A stretch of DNA of 14,810 nucleotides from an uncultured Bacillota bacterium (GTDB lineage: Bacteria > Bacillota > Dehalobacteriia > UBA7702). A program made the translations under genes and the position numbers. The notes beneath the pieces were generated by a model, which was not told where the DNA came from, ran no database searches, and saw nothing but the letters and a program-made list of their open reading frames with translations. This document shows positions 6,592 to 14,320 of this stretch, one piece after another; the first letter of the stretch is position 1, and every line of letters begins with the position of its first letter. The stretch covers positions 1 through 14,810 of the forward strand of contig CACXDX010000122.1 in assembly GCA_902766525.1 (NCBI GenBank), given 5' to 3'.

Positions 6592-7437
6592 TCAAACGCG
6601 GATCACCTTCTTATCGATACGGGGATACCCCCGGCGAAAGCATCCTCTCGTTTCGATGCCGCCGATACCCGATTCTCCGCTGACGGTAACGGAGATCGCG
6701 TCTTCCACCGATACCACCTCTTTGATCGAGGTAAAAGCCAACCGTTCAATGAGCAGCACCGGATCGCATACGTGAATGAACACCCTGCGCGGAGATGACG
6801 CGTAATTCGCGCCGGCGCGGATCAGTTCTTCGTAACAGCTCTGACATGCCCCGGCGAAAATGATCAGCGCGTCACGATCCGGCTGATACTGCCGGGCACG
6901 TCGTACCGCTTCGACAAAATAAAAGGACGTGCGGTAATGATCGAGATTGCGCTGATCCGCGGTATTTTTCAGCAAACTGTCATGGCCGGTCAGAACAAGG
7001 ATCTCCGGGCGGTAGCGCTCCAGATAGTAGGAAACGGCATCAGCCTGATCCCGTTCGGGGACGGCAAGACCGACATGGGGAATCCCCAGTTTCTCATAAC
7101 CTTCAACGGATTTCTCCAGATATTCCTTATCACCGTCGAGATGGAGCACCATCCCGGGATAATCAAAGCCACCTCTCTCCTTTGATCCCGCCGAAAAGCG
7201 GTCTTCCCCCGATTTGAGAGAAGAGAAGAGATGCTCCATCGACATAAAACGATCCGCCGCCTTTTTCTCCGCCGCTCTCAGATCCGTCAGCGGGGAATCG
7301 GCGATCAGCCGCACCTCCACACCTTTTAAAACCGCCGCGGGAACATCATTTTCATCCCGGAAAATCTGTTTGACCCGAAAAACAACATCCTCTTGATAAG
7401 AGCGCCTTGCGACAAAATCCCCACACTTTACCGTCAT
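6592..7437 (-). CDS. yabG: YabG-type sporulation-specific cysteine protease
   Basis: YabG processes spore coat and cortex-associated proteins during sporulation in Bacillus and Clostridioides. The protein has the family signatures GDFVARRSYQEDVVFRV near the N-terminus, PGMVLHLDGDKEYL, RPEILVLTGHDSL, IIFAGACQSCYEELIRAGANYASSP and GIGGIETRG near the C-terminus. The His of TGHD (152) and Cys of GACQS (198) are 46 residues apart and correspond to the His/Cys pair implicated in catalysis in C. difficile YabG. I start it at 7437 (281 residues): this ATG has AAGGAG (7445-7450) at 7 nt. The ATG 11 codons upstream (7470) lacks a ribosome site and overlaps a candidate -10 box. It is followed by rsmA on the same strand, the reverse of the B. 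subtilis ksgA-yabG order. It implies a spore-forming lineage, though not that this strain still sporulates. Confidence 0.93.
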   Translation of the reverse strand: MTVKCGDFVARRSYQEDVVFRVKQIFRDENDVPAAVLKGVEVRLIADSPLTDLRAAEKKAADRFMSMEHLFSSLKSGEDRFSAGSKERGGFDYPGMVLHLDGDKEYLEKSVEGYEKLGIPHVGLAVPERDQADAVSYYLERYRPEILVLTGHDSLLKNTADQRNLDHYRTSFYFVEAVRRARQYQPDRDALIIFAGACQSCYEELIRAGANYASSPRRVFIHVCDPVLLIERLAFTSIKEVVSVEDAISVTVSGESGIGGIETRGCFRRGYPRIDKKVIRV

Positions 7438-7468
7438 ACGTTTTCTCCTTTGCTCTTGGATTACAATC

Positions 7469-7495
7469 ATTTTATGAGAAAACGGTTCCCGGTGT
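7469..7495 (-). promoter_or_regulatory. Candidate mother-cell sigma (SigE/SigK-like) promoter of yabG
   Basis: Minus strand CATAAAAT (7469-7476) resembles the CATA-type -10 of the mother-cell sigma factors, with ACAC (7492-7495) 15 bp upstream at the -35 position. B. subtilis yabG is SigK-dependent. No convincing TTGACA/TATAAT pair is seen here. The region also contains a 7-bp palindrome (TTCCCGG 7486-7492 / CCGGGAA 7500-7506). Consensus matching by eye is weak evidence. Confidence 0.35.
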
Positions 7496-7572
7496 CACCC
7501 CGGGAAAAAGGAGCTTTTAGCACAGATCTTCGGCGGTCAACGCAAAATTTTTTCTTTTTTATATATAGGGGC

Positions 7573-7601
7573 TTTTCATCCTTGTCCTTTTTTGGTATAA
7601 T
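7573..7601 (+). promoter_or_regulatory. Sigma-A promoter of the murA operon
   Basis: TTTTCA (7573-7578, four of six), 17-bp spacer, perfect TATAAT (7596-7601). Transcription would start near 7608, giving a leader of about 80 nt that contains a small GCGT/ACGC stem and ends in the murA ribosome site. Confidence 0.6.
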
Positions 7602-7689
7602 ATTTGTGATTAGTTGTAAAAAATGCGTATTACGCGTTGTTCATATCGAGATAAAAAGACACCCTGCGCATTCAAGGGGGAAAACGGAT

Positions 7690-8952
7690 TTGTCTAAATT
7701 AATTATTCGAGGCGGAAAACCCTTATCGGGCTCAGTGAAGATTAACGGCGCGAAAAACTCCGCCGTCGCCGTAATCGCCGCCGCAATACTGTGTAAAGGT
7801 ACGACCGTTCTGGAAAACGTACCTCAAATCAGTGATGTGAAAATACTGTTCCATATCATGGAAAAACTCGGCGTGGAGATCAAATGGCTCGAAGAAGATG
7901 TCGTGTCCATTTTTGCCGGCGATGATATCGAAACCGACGCGATCTACGAAGAAGTCAGCAGTTTACGCGCGTCCAATCTGCTTTTAGGTTCTCTGCTCGG
8001 ACGTTTCGGCAAAGCGGCTGTGGCGCTGCCCGGCGGATGTGACCTGGGAGCGAGACCGATGGATCTGCATATCAAAGGCTTCACCCGTTTGGGCGCCGAC
8101 GCCCAATTCGTCGACGATCGCTATATCGAAGCCAAGGTAAAAGATCATCTTCAGGGCGCCGTTATCTATCTGGACTTTCCCAGTGTCGGCGCGACGGAAA
8201 ACATCATGATGGCCGCGGCCGTCGCCGAAGGACAGACCATCATTGAAAATGTCGCCAAAGAACCGGAAATCGTCGATCTCGCCAATTTCCTCAACAATGC
8301 CGGCGCCAAAATCCGCGGCGCGGGCACGGATATCATTCGTATCGACGGCGTGAAATCTTTGCGAGGATGCCGTCACGGGATCATTCCGGACCGCATCGAA
8401 GCCGGTACTTTCCTGTCCATCGCCGCCGTGACCGGCAGTAAACTGCGTTTGGAAAACGTTATTTCCGCGCACCTGAAGCCGGTGATCGCGAAGATGAGGG
8501 AAACCGGCACGGATATCCGCTGCTCCGGCAGTAATATGTATGTTTCCGGCCCGGAGAAATTAAAGGCCGTTTCCATTCAGACGCTGGCTCATCCCGGCTT
8601 TCCCACCGACATGCAGCCTCAGATGATGGCCATGGCCGCTTTGGCCAACGGCACCAGTGTCATCGTGGAAAATATTTTTGAAAAAAGAATGAAAGCCGCC
8701 GCCGAGCTGAATAAAATGGGCGCCGATATCACCATCGACGGCAAAACCGCCGTCATCAAAGGCGTCGACAAGCTCCACGGAGCCGTCGTTGAAACCCACG
8801 ATTTACGAGCCGGCGCCGCGCTCGTCGCCGCCGCGCTCGCCGCGGAAGGCGAAACCGTCGTGGAACGTCTCAGCCTCATTGACCGCGGTTACTATCATAT
8901 CGCCGATAAACTGACTCAAATCGGCGGTGACGTCGAAAGGATCGACGAATGA
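7690..8952 (+). CDS. murA: UDP-N-acetylglucosamine 1-carboxyvinyltransferase MurA
   Basis: Cytoplasmic first committed step of peptidoglycan synthesis: transfers enolpyruvate from PEP to UDP-GlcNAc; target of fosfomycin. I start it at the TTG at 7690 (420 residues, the normal MurA length) because AAGGGGG (7674-7680) lies 9 nt upstream and MSKLIIRGG is a typical MurA N-terminus. The frame is open further upstream to 7393, but that part crosses the promoter and has no family similarity. Visible are NGAKNS (19-24, with Lys22 and Asn23 of the active site), RASN..LG (93-100), PGGCDLGARP (114-123) with catalytic Cys117, and the C-terminal DLRAG loop. Cys117 predicts fosfomycin sensitivity by the known mechanism. 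Its TGA overlaps the walJ ATG by 4 bp (ATGA). Confidence 0.96.
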   Translation: MSKLIIRGGKPLSGSVKINGAKNSAVAVIAAAILCKGTTVLENVPQISDVKILFHIMEKLGVEIKWLEEDVVSIFAGDDIETDAIYEEVSSLRASNLLLGSLLGRFGKAAVALPGGCDLGARPMDLHIKGFTRLGADAQFVDDRYIEAKVKDHLQGAVIYLDFPSVGATENIMMAAAVAEGQTIIENVAKEPEIVDLANFLNNAGAKIRGAGTDIIRIDGVKSLRGCRHGIIPDRIEAGTFLSIAAVTGSKLRLENVISAHLKPVIAKMRETGTDIRCSGSNMYVSGPEKLKAVSIQTLAHPGFPTDMQPQMMAMAALANGTSVIVENIFEKRMKAAAELNKMGADITIDGKTAVIKGVDKLHGAVVETHDLRAGAALVAAALAAEGETVVERLSLIDRGYYHIADKLTQIGGDVERIDE

Positions 8953-9728
8953 TCTCCTTTGCATCTTTGTTCAGCAGCTCAAAAGGCAATTCTATTTTTG
9001 TCTCTTCGGGGAAAACAAAAATTCTGATCGACGCGGGGATCCCCCTTTGCCAGCTTGAGGAAGCTTTGGCAAACATCGGGGAAGATCCCGCGGAAATATC
9101 CGCTCTGCTCATCACCCATGAGCATATGGATCACAGCAAATGCGCCGGGAGTTTCTCCCGGCGTTATGACGTTCCGATCTACGCCGCACCGAAATTATGG
9201 GAAAAATTTCACGGATTCGGTAATATTAGTGAACGAAATCAGAGAAAATATGATTACGGTATGACCATCGGTGATTTTTCCTTTGATTTCTTCAAAACCT
9301 TTCACGACGCGATCCAGCCCATCGGTCTGATCATTACCGCCGGAGAGACAAAACTCGGCATTTGCACCGATACGGGCGTCGTTACACCGCGCATCATCGA
9401 AATGCTGACCAACGTTGACGCTCTCATTTTCGAATCCAATCACGATCCCATCATGCTCCGCAAAAGCCGCTACGCGCCGGCGCTCAAAGCGAGAATCGCC
9501 GGTAAAAACGGACACCTCTCCAATGATGACGCCGTAAAAGCTTTAAAGCAGATCATCGGCCCCGCTACCAAGGAGATCCTGCTCGCGCATTTGAGCGAAG
9601 AAAACAACAAACCGGAGCTCGCTTACGATCATGTTCTGGAAGGATTAAAAGAAATAGGGATGGCGGAATCCGTCTCCCTCCGGGTCGCTCCCGCGCGTCA
9701 TACCTCAAATATCATAACAATCCCATGA
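8949..9728 (+). CDS. walJ: WalJ/YycJ-type metallo-beta-lactamase-fold hydrolase
   Basis: A 259-residue MBL-fold protein of the WalJ (YycJ/VicX) group, linked in Firmicutes to cell-division/wall coordination and DNA-related exonuclease activity. The metal-binding set is present: THEHMDH (56-62), FHDA with His119, CTDTG with Asp141, ESNHD with His165, NGHLSND with His189 and LLAHLSEENN with His214. The N-terminal SLFSSSKGNSIFV is also typical of the group. Translation is coupled to murA through the 4-bp ATGA overlap, with AAGGA just upstream. In many Firmicutes walJ follows the WalRK two-component genes; here those are absent and murA takes that place. htrA follows after 15 bp. Confidence 0.93.
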   Translation: MISFASLFSSSKGNSIFVSSGKTKILIDAGIPLCQLEEALANIGEDPAEISALLITHEHMDHSKCAGSFSRRYDVPIYAAPKLWEKFHGFGNISERNQRKYDYGMTIGDFSFDFFKTFHDAIQPIGLIITAGETKLGICTDTGVVTPRIIEMLTNVDALIFESNHDPIMLRKSRYAPALKARIAGKNGHLSNDDAVKALKQIIGPATKEILLAHLSEENNKPELAYDHVLEGLKEIGMAESVSLRVAPARHTSNIITIP

Positions 9729-9743
9729 TAACGAGGTGGACTG

Positions 9744-10826
9744 ATGAAAAACAAAAAGATCCGCAGCATCCTGCAGACCGCAGCCATGCTCATCGCCGCC
9801 GCTTTCATCGGCGGCGTTTTTGCGCTTTCCCTGCAGCCCGGTGCTGAAAATGCCGGAGTTGACGATGAAAGCACTCCCCGAATCCAAGAACATGCTCCCG
9901 ATCAAAACGATGAGGGTATCGCCGCCTCCCGGCGCATTCTCCCTTCGGTGGTGGGGATCCGCTGTTCCGGAACGGAGGAAAATCTCAACGCAGCCTTCGA
10001 AAGTACCGGCAGCGGCGTCATCCTTGACGAAAGGGGCTATATCATCACCAATCATCACGTTATTGAAAGCAGCGAAAAGATCAGCGTCATTTTTTCCGAC
10101 GACAGCGAAGCGGATGCCACACTTATCGGCAGCGATGTCCGCACCGATCTGGCTTTGCTGAAAACAGAAAAAACCGGGCTCATCGCCGCTTCTTTCAATG
10201 AAGAAAAAGTCAGCGTCGGAACAACGGTTTATGCCGTCGGAGATCCCGCCGGCAGAGATTTTGCCGGCACGGTCACACGGGGCATCGTCAGCGGTATCGA
10301 CCGCACGCTGATCACCGATGACGGAGCATCCTTTCCTCTGATCCAAACCGACGCCGCCATCAATCCCGGTAATTCCGGCGGTCCTCTTTGTAATGAAAGC
10401 GGGGAGGTCATTGCCATCAATACGATAAAAATCAGTGAGATCGGCTTTGAAGGTATGGGTTTCGCCATTCCGGTTCCCATTGTTAAAGAGATCGCCGCGG
10501 AACTCCTCGATCACGGTGAGATCCGGCGCGGGGCATTAGGCGTTTATCTGGCGGCAACGGTTGACAAATCCTTCGCCGCCGAGTATAATACCGGCATCGA
10601 CTACGGTGTTGTCATCATCCCTCAGGAGGGCTCCGCCGCGGAAAAAGCAGGTTTGAAAGCATTCGACATCATCACCGCAATCAACGGCGAAATCGTCAGA
10701 GACATTGCCTCACTGCAGCAGAAAATCTTCTCTCTTCATATCGGGGACAGCGTTATCGTCAGGATCCGGCGCGATAACGCGATGAAAGAATATCCTGTCA
10801 TTCTGGAGGAATTAAACGATCAATGA
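9744..10826 (+). CDS. htrA: Membrane-anchored HtrA/DegP-family serine protease with one PDZ domain
   Basis: Extracytoplasmic quality-control protease, 360 residues. A short basic start and one hydrophobic helix (about 10-30) act as an uncleaved anchor, followed by an acidic linker. The trypsin-like domain has the full triad: His105 in ITNHHVIE, Asp135 in TDLALLK and Ser211 in GNSGGPL, with QTDAAINPGNSGGP intact. A single PDZ domain covers about 265-356 (GVVII, then AAEKAGLKAFDIITAING). This matches the HtrC/YycK type found next to walJ in Firmicutes. GAGGTGG (9733-9739) provides the ribosome site. The stop overlaps the rlmH ATG (ATGA), coupling the two genes. Usually induced by envelope stress; no dedicated promoter is seen here. 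Confidence 0.95.
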   Translation: MKNKKIRSILQTAAMLIAAAFIGGVFALSLQPGAENAGVDDESTPRIQEHAPDQNDEGIAASRRILPSVVGIRCSGTEENLNAAFESTGSGVILDERGYIITNHHVIESSEKISVIFSDDSEADATLIGSDVRTDLALLKTEKTGLIAASFNEEKVSVGTTVYAVGDPAGRDFAGTVTRGIVSGIDRTLITDDGASFPLIQTDAAINPGNSGGPLCNESGEVIAINTIKISEIGFEGMGFAIPVPIVKEIAAELLDHGEIRRGALGVYLAATVDKSFAAEYNTGIDYGVVIIPQEGSAAEKAGLKAFDIITAINGEIVRDIASLQQKIFSLHIGDSVIVRIRRDNAMKEYPVILEELNDQ

Positions 10827-11302
10827 AGATAAGGATCCTTGCCATCGGCAAATTAAAAGAAAAATATTGGAAAGACGCCGTCGCCGAATATAAAAAAAGG
10901 CTCGGCCCCTATACCAAATTGGAAATCCTGGAAGGCCCGGAAGTCAATGCTCCGGCGGATATCGGCGAAAAAGAACGGCTGCGGCTTCTGAAAAAAGAAG
11001 GTCTTTTTTTCTCCTCAAAAATCAGGGAGGACGACTGCAACATCGCCCTCGATATGAAAGGAACGATGATAACCTCCGAGGATCTTGCCGATATCATTTG
11101 GGAACAGGGGTTGATGAAAGGAAAAACCATCAATTTCCTGATCGGCGGCTCCCTCGGCATGGATCCCGAAATCATCAAAAAATGCCGCTGCTCCGTTGCT
11201 TTCGGGCGTGCCACTTTTCCCCATCAAATGATCCGGGTTTTTTTAACGGAACAGATCTACCGCGGTTTTAAAATCATTCGCGGAGAACCGTATCACAAAT
11301 AA
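10823..11302 (+). CDS. rlmH: 23S rRNA (pseudouridine1915-N3)-methyltransferase RlmH
   Basis: SPOUT-class methyltransferase that methylates the pseudouridine at 1915 in helix 69 of 23S rRNA on the assembled 70S ribosome. At 159 residues it has exactly the family's length. The N-terminus MKIRILAIGKLKEKYW, the SAM-knot motif FLIGGSLGM (105-113), and the C-terminal FPHQMIRVFLTEQIYRGFKI ending PYHK are diagnostic. The 4-bp overlap with htrA implies coupling. This is the same locus (orfX) used by SCCmec in staphylococci as an integration site. Here the 3' end is followed 26 bp later by a normal gene, with no sign of an inserted element. Confidence 0.97.
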   Translation: MKIRILAIGKLKEKYWKDAVAEYKKRLGPYTKLEILEGPEVNAPADIGEKERLRLLKKEGLFFSSKIREDDCNIALDMKGTMITSEDLADIIWEQGLMKGKTINFLIGGSLGMDPEIIKKCRCSVAFGRATFPHQMIRVFLTEQIYRGFKIIRGEPYHK

Positions 11303-11328
11303 AACAGAAACGACGAAAGGAAAACGCC

Positions 11329-11667
11329 ATGAAGGAAAAAACCGACAATGCCTCGTTTATCGCTTTGGCCGCCGCCGTGATGTCCGTCATCACGATCTTC
11401 GGCGGCGCCACGGTCTTTCTCGGCGTTTTTTTCGCCCTGTTCGCCATTGTTGCCGCCGCCCGCGGAAAAAGAAAGAGCCCGACTAAAACGGCACGGCGAA
11501 TATTGATCTTCTCGGTTTTCGGCATTGTGCTGTCGTCAGCCGTATCCGTTCTCTTCCTTTTCCTTTTCTTCTCTTCATCGCTTTCTCTTCCCGAAATCGA
11601 CTTCGACACAACAAGATTTTATGAATGGACCAAAGAACTGATCATTCGCTTCATCAACAAAATATAA
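11329..11667 (+). CDS. Small hypothetical membrane protein
   Basis: A 112-residue protein I do not recognise. A long hydrophobic stretch (about 9-43, long enough for a helical hairpin) is followed by a basic loop (RGKRKSPTKTARR, 45-57), another membrane segment (about 58-83), and a short amphipathic tail with DFDTTRFYEWTKELIIRFI. The layout resembles small DUF4190-like proteins, but the similarity is only general. The ATG has AAAGGA (11316-11321) at 7 nt. It lies 26 bp after rlmH and just before the shared terminator, so it is the last gene of the murA operon. Real coding is supported by the ribosome site, position and clear topology. Confidence 0.75.
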   Translation: MKEKTDNASFIALAAAVMSVITIFGGATVFLGVFFALFAIVAAARGKRKSPTKTARRILIFSVFGIVLSSAVSVLFLFLFFSSSLSLPEIDFDTTRFYEWTKELIIRFINKI

Positions 11668-11674
11668 AAAAAAG

Positions 11675-11708
11675 AACGGTTTGTGCAATAACAAACCGTT
11701 TCTTTTTT
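11675..11708. terminator. Bidirectional rho-independent terminator
   Basis: A 10-bp stem AACGGTTTGT (11675-11684) / ACAAACCGTT (11691-11700) with a 6-nt loop is followed by TCTTTTTT on the plus strand. On the minus strand it is followed by CTTTTTTTTATATT. It closes the murA operon from the left and the 3D-domain gene from the right. Confidence 0.92.
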
Positions 11709-11721
11709 AAAGTTGTTTTAT

Positions 11722-12792
11722 TTACTCAAGCACATAGACGGATACGTATTTAACGCCCCATTCTCTGCACTCTGCATCGGAACCGAGAAAGACATCGACC
11801 CGATTTCCTTTGATCAAACCGCCGGTATCCTCGGCGACACAATAGCCGTACCCTTCCACATAGAGCTTCGTTCCCAACGGTATTACATTGGGATCCACGG
11901 CAACGGCGCCGACCCGGGATAACGTTCCGCTCTTCGTAAGCGATCCGGGTTCTTCATGATAAGCTGTCGCTTTCATGGTGATGACCTTCGAAGCGGCCAT
12001 ACCATTGGGCGCGATTTGGTCGGAAGCAGTAGATTTTTCATCTTCACTTTGTTTCTGCGGTTTTTCAATGTTCTCCTCTTCTTGTTCTTTGGGAGCCGAA
12101 ATACCGACACCGACGGCAACGATCTTGGCAACGGGTTCTTCGATCTCCGTATCGACCAATTCTTCGCTGTATACTTCGCCGTCATAATACGTCACACGAT
12201 AGGTATCGCTTCTCAGCCCGGTTTTACCGTTCTGAAGCACAATACTATCGCCGGAAACAATCGTGCTGTCCTTTTTTGTTTCTACGGAATATGCCAACTC
12301 TGTTTCTCGTACTTCATTTTTGATGATCACCCGATGAACGTCAATGACAAGACCGTCACCGGCGGGACTGTCCAGAGAAGGTTCTACCAGATCGTTTTCA
12401 GCCAAAGAGATATTGGCATGCTCGAGCACATCGCCTACATTCTGAGCGGGAGCGGTTATCTCAAGCACTTCTCCGTCAACATTCACCTTATAATCGGCAA
12501 TAACGGAAACCGTGATATCCTGTCCGTCATGGAGCGCGGAATCCAAATCCACACTGCTGTCGGCGATCTTGTCGATAACGATATCCTGCTCTTCCAAAAA
12601 GTCGGAGACATTTCTGGCGTATGTCTTGACCGTGACCTCATTGCCGTTTACGACCAACGAGATCTCTTTTTCCTCATAAACAATCCACGCTCCGCAGATC
12701 AAGCCGATGATAAGAACGGCCGCAAGGGAGCAAAGGGTGATACATATTTTTCGGGAATTGAAAATTCGGGAACAAATTTTCTTTGTTGACAT
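11722..12792 (-). CDS. DUF348/G5/3D-domain cell-wall protein (YabE/Rpf2-like)
   Basis: A secreted or membrane-anchored wall protein of the YabE/stationary-phase-survival type, in which the 3D domain is a double-psi-barrel related to lytic transglycosylases. I start at the ATG 12792 (356 residues), which has AAGGAGG (12798-12804) at 5 nt; a GTG at 12798 overlaps that site. Domains in order: transmembrane helix (about 17-39), two DUF348 ubiquitin-like repeats (about 44-100 and 101-155), a G5 domain (about 156-230), a charged Glu/Lys/Gln linker (233-260), then the 3D domain. In the 3D domain the three Asp are at 300 (VDPN), 322 (EDTGG) and 333 (VDVF). In B. subtilis the relative yabE lies beside rnmV-ksgA. 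Here it is about 6 kb from rsmA and no rnmV is seen. Confidence 0.93.
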   Translation of the reverse strand: MSTKKICSRIFNSRKICITLCSLAAVLIIGLICGAWIVYEEKEISLVVNGNEVTVKTYARNVSDFLEEQDIVIDKIADSSVDLDSALHDGQDITVSVIADYKVNVDGEVLEITAPAQNVGDVLEHANISLAENDLVEPSLDSPAGDGLVIDVHRVIIKNEVRETELAYSVETKKDSTIVSGDSIVLQNGKTGLRSDTYRVTYYDGEVYSEELVDTEIEEPVAKIVAVGVGISAPKEQEEENIEKPQKQSEDEKSTASDQIAPNGMAASKVITMKATAYHEEPGSLTKSGTLSRVGAVAVDPNVIPLGTKLYVEGYGYCVAEDTGGLIKGNRVDVFLGSDAECREWGVKYVSVYVLE

Positions 12793-12818
12793 ATACACCT
12801 CCTTCCAACTTCGAATAA

Positions 12819-12848
12819 ACTATATCATAACGCCCGGGGAAAAGTCAA
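12819..12848 (-). promoter_or_regulatory. Sigma-A promoter of the 3D-domain gene
   Basis: Minus strand: TTGACT (12843-12848, five of six), 18-bp spacer, TATAGT (12819-12824, five of six) with TGA just upstream (extended -10). The leader would be about 20 nt to the ATG at 12792. Confidence 0.7.
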
Positions 12849-13283
12849 ATTTTTCTGAGTAAAGAATCACCTGCTATATGATAATCGCATTTAAGGATAA
12901 AAAGTTTTTTTAAAAAACTATATTAAGCATATTTTCCTAAACATCCTGCTATAAATAGGTCATATGGTCGCAATAAGCAAAAAAGAAGAAATAATCAAGC
13001 AAAATTATTTAAAAAAATCAAAAAACGAAAATCTCCTGCTCAGAGAGTTGACGCTTCTTGCGGATAAAAAACGGCATCGACAAAATTCGTTTTATTTTTC
13101 ATAAAAATCCATTATGTGGATATTTATGCATCTATAGAAATGCTTTTTTCGACATATTCATACATTGCCGCCGCACCCCGCTCAAAAACGCTCATATCAC
13201 CCCTGCAACACAAGGCAAAAACAGAAAAAAGTCAGTTTCGGAGAACAACCTTTTTCTCCCCGAACCGGTTTCGTTTTTCCTCA
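12849..13283. other. Gene-poor AT-rich intergenic region with a perfect palindrome
   Basis: No convincing gene lies between the 3D-gene promoter and the DMT promoter. It holds a 17-bp inverted repeat of AGTTTTTT/AAAAAACT around one T (12903-12919). It also holds the motif ATAATCGCAT (12881-12890) resembling part of the lysR-region dyad, and a weak hairpin GGAGAA/TTCTCC (13240-13245/13253-13258). Possible short frames lack good ribosome sites. It may carry regulatory sites or an unrecognised small RNA. Confidence 0.5.
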
Positions 13284-13313
13284 TTGCTTTTTGTTGTCCG
13301 CAAGGTTTATAAT
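13284..13313 (+). promoter_or_regulatory. Candidate promoter of the paired DMT transporters
   Basis: A perfect TATAAT (13308-13313) is preceded after 18 bp by TTGCTT (13284-13289, three of six). It lies 42 bp before the start codon, with GGGGG (13343-13347) as ribosome site in the leader. Confidence 0.5.
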
Positions 13314-13354
13314 ATCATTATATATTATATTAACCGCTTCACGGGGGAACAAGG

Positions 13355-14320
13355 ATGACAACGGCAACCGTCAAGAATCAAAGTAAAAAAGGAGATATTC
13401 TCTGCCTGATTTCGGCTTTTTGTTACGCGCTGGGTCCGATCATCGGCAAAAGTCTGTTTCATATCGGACTTCCCTGGCAGGTCGTAGCTCCGCTCCGGGG
13501 CATGATCCCCGGTGTTCTGATCTTTATTTACGGTCTGTTCTTCGCAAAACAGGTTTTTAAGATCAAAAAAGAGCACTTGAAATGGTTCCTTCTCAACGGC
13601 TTCAGTTTCGGTTTCATTTCCATCTGCAATTATTGTTCGATCTATTATATCAACGCCTCGGTGGCAACGGTACTGCTTTATACCTTGCCGGTCTTCACCG
13701 TCATCCTCAGCCGGTTCATGCTGAAGGAAAAATTTACGGTCACAAAGACCATCGCCACCACCCTTGTTTTCATCGGCATCGTCTGCATCATCAATCTTCA
13801 GGATGTGGACGCCATTGCCGCTCAGCCCGATCTTTATATCATGGGCATTCCCTCGGTCGTTTTCGGCATCATCATCGGCTTGATGAGCGGCATCCTGAGC
13901 GCGTTTTATACGATCTTCACCCGTAAACTCAATGAATATTACGACGGCTGGACCGTCAATTCCTGGTGTTATTTCATCGGCTTCATCGTCTTTTTCTGCG
14001 TCGGCGTCAAGCCCATCGTCACATTTTCCTGGGAACCGCTGACCATGTTCTTTGTCTTTGTCATGTCTCTGATCGGGCTGGCGGCCTATTCCCTCTATTC
14101 CATCAGTATGCATTATATCGACGCCGGGAAAGCCAGCCTCCTCGTAACGCTGGATCCTGCGATGAGCGTCACAATGGCCGTCCTGATCCTGCACGAAAAG
14201 CTTTCCGTCATTCAGCTCATCGGCTGTTTTCTCGTTGCCGCCGGCATCCTTTATATGGAAAAAGGCAAAGAATGGACGGATAAACTCAAACAGAAAAGAC
14301 ATAAAGAGATACGATCATGA
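13355..14320 (+). CDS. EamA/DMT-superfamily transporter
   Basis: A 321-residue inner-membrane protein of the drug/metabolite transporter superfamily, with the usual ten helices in two EamA halves (about 14-148 and 165-303). Each half ends in the family pattern: YTLPVFTVILSRFMLKEKFT (109-128) followed by a Gly-containing helix, and LDPAMSVTMAVLILHEKLS (266-284) likewise. The C-terminal tail is basic (KQKRHKEIR). The start ATG at 13355 has GGGGG at 7 nt. The substrate cannot be predicted; EamA proteins export amino acids, nucleosides and other metabolites. Its TGA overlaps the ATG of a second EamA gene (ATGA), so the two are made together and may pair. No regulator is adjacent. Confidence 0.92.
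   Translation: MTTATVKNQSKKGDILCLISAFCYALGPIIGKSLFHIGLPWQVVAPLRGMIPGVLIFIYGLFFAKQVFKIKKEHLKWFLLNGFSFGFISICNYCSIYYINASVATVLLYTLPVFTVILSRFMLKEKFTVTKTIATTLVFIGIVCIINLQDVDAIAAQPDLYIMGIPSVVFGIIIGLMSGILSAFYTIFTRKLNEYYDGWTVNSWCYFIGFIVFFCVGVKPIVTFSWEPLTMFFVFVMSLIGLAAYSLYSISMHYIDAGKASLLVTLDPAMSVTMAVLILHEKLSVIQLIGCFLVAAGILYMEKGKEWTDKLKQKRHKEIRS

Noticed and set aside
7438..7470. Upstream ATG start for yabG at 7470
   Set aside because: It has no ribosome site and overlaps a candidate -10 box, while the ATG at 7437 has AAGGAG at 7 nt and begins the family-conserved region.
7486..7506. TTCCCGG/CCGGGAA hairpin as a terminator
   Set aside because: No T-run follows on either strand and no gene reads into it; at most it is an operator-like palindrome.
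7393..7689. N-terminal extension of the murA reading frame (99 extra codons)
   Set aside because: It runs through the predicted murA promoter and leader, has no MurA similarity, and the TTG at 7690 has a strong ribosome site and gives the normal length.
11274..11302. SCCmec-like attachment site at the rlmH 3' end
   Set aside because: The rlmH locus is an integration hotspot in staphylococci, but the next operon gene follows after 26 bp and no repeats or recombinase genes are seen.
12964..13104. 46-codon lysine-rich frame starting MVAISKKEEI
   Set aside because: It has a weak ribosome site, lies in AT-rich sequence where Lys/Asn-rich frames arise by chance, and has no recognisable similarity; kept only as a remote possibility.
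13058..13312. 84-residue plus-strand frame in the gap before the DMT pair
   Set aside because: It has no ribosome site, implausible composition, overlaps other equally poor frames and runs into the DMT promoter region.
13325..14302. 325-residue minus-strand frame opposite the first DMT gene
   Set aside because: It is an Asp/His/Gly-rich antisense shadow with no domain; the plus strand encodes an obvious ten-helix EamA protein.
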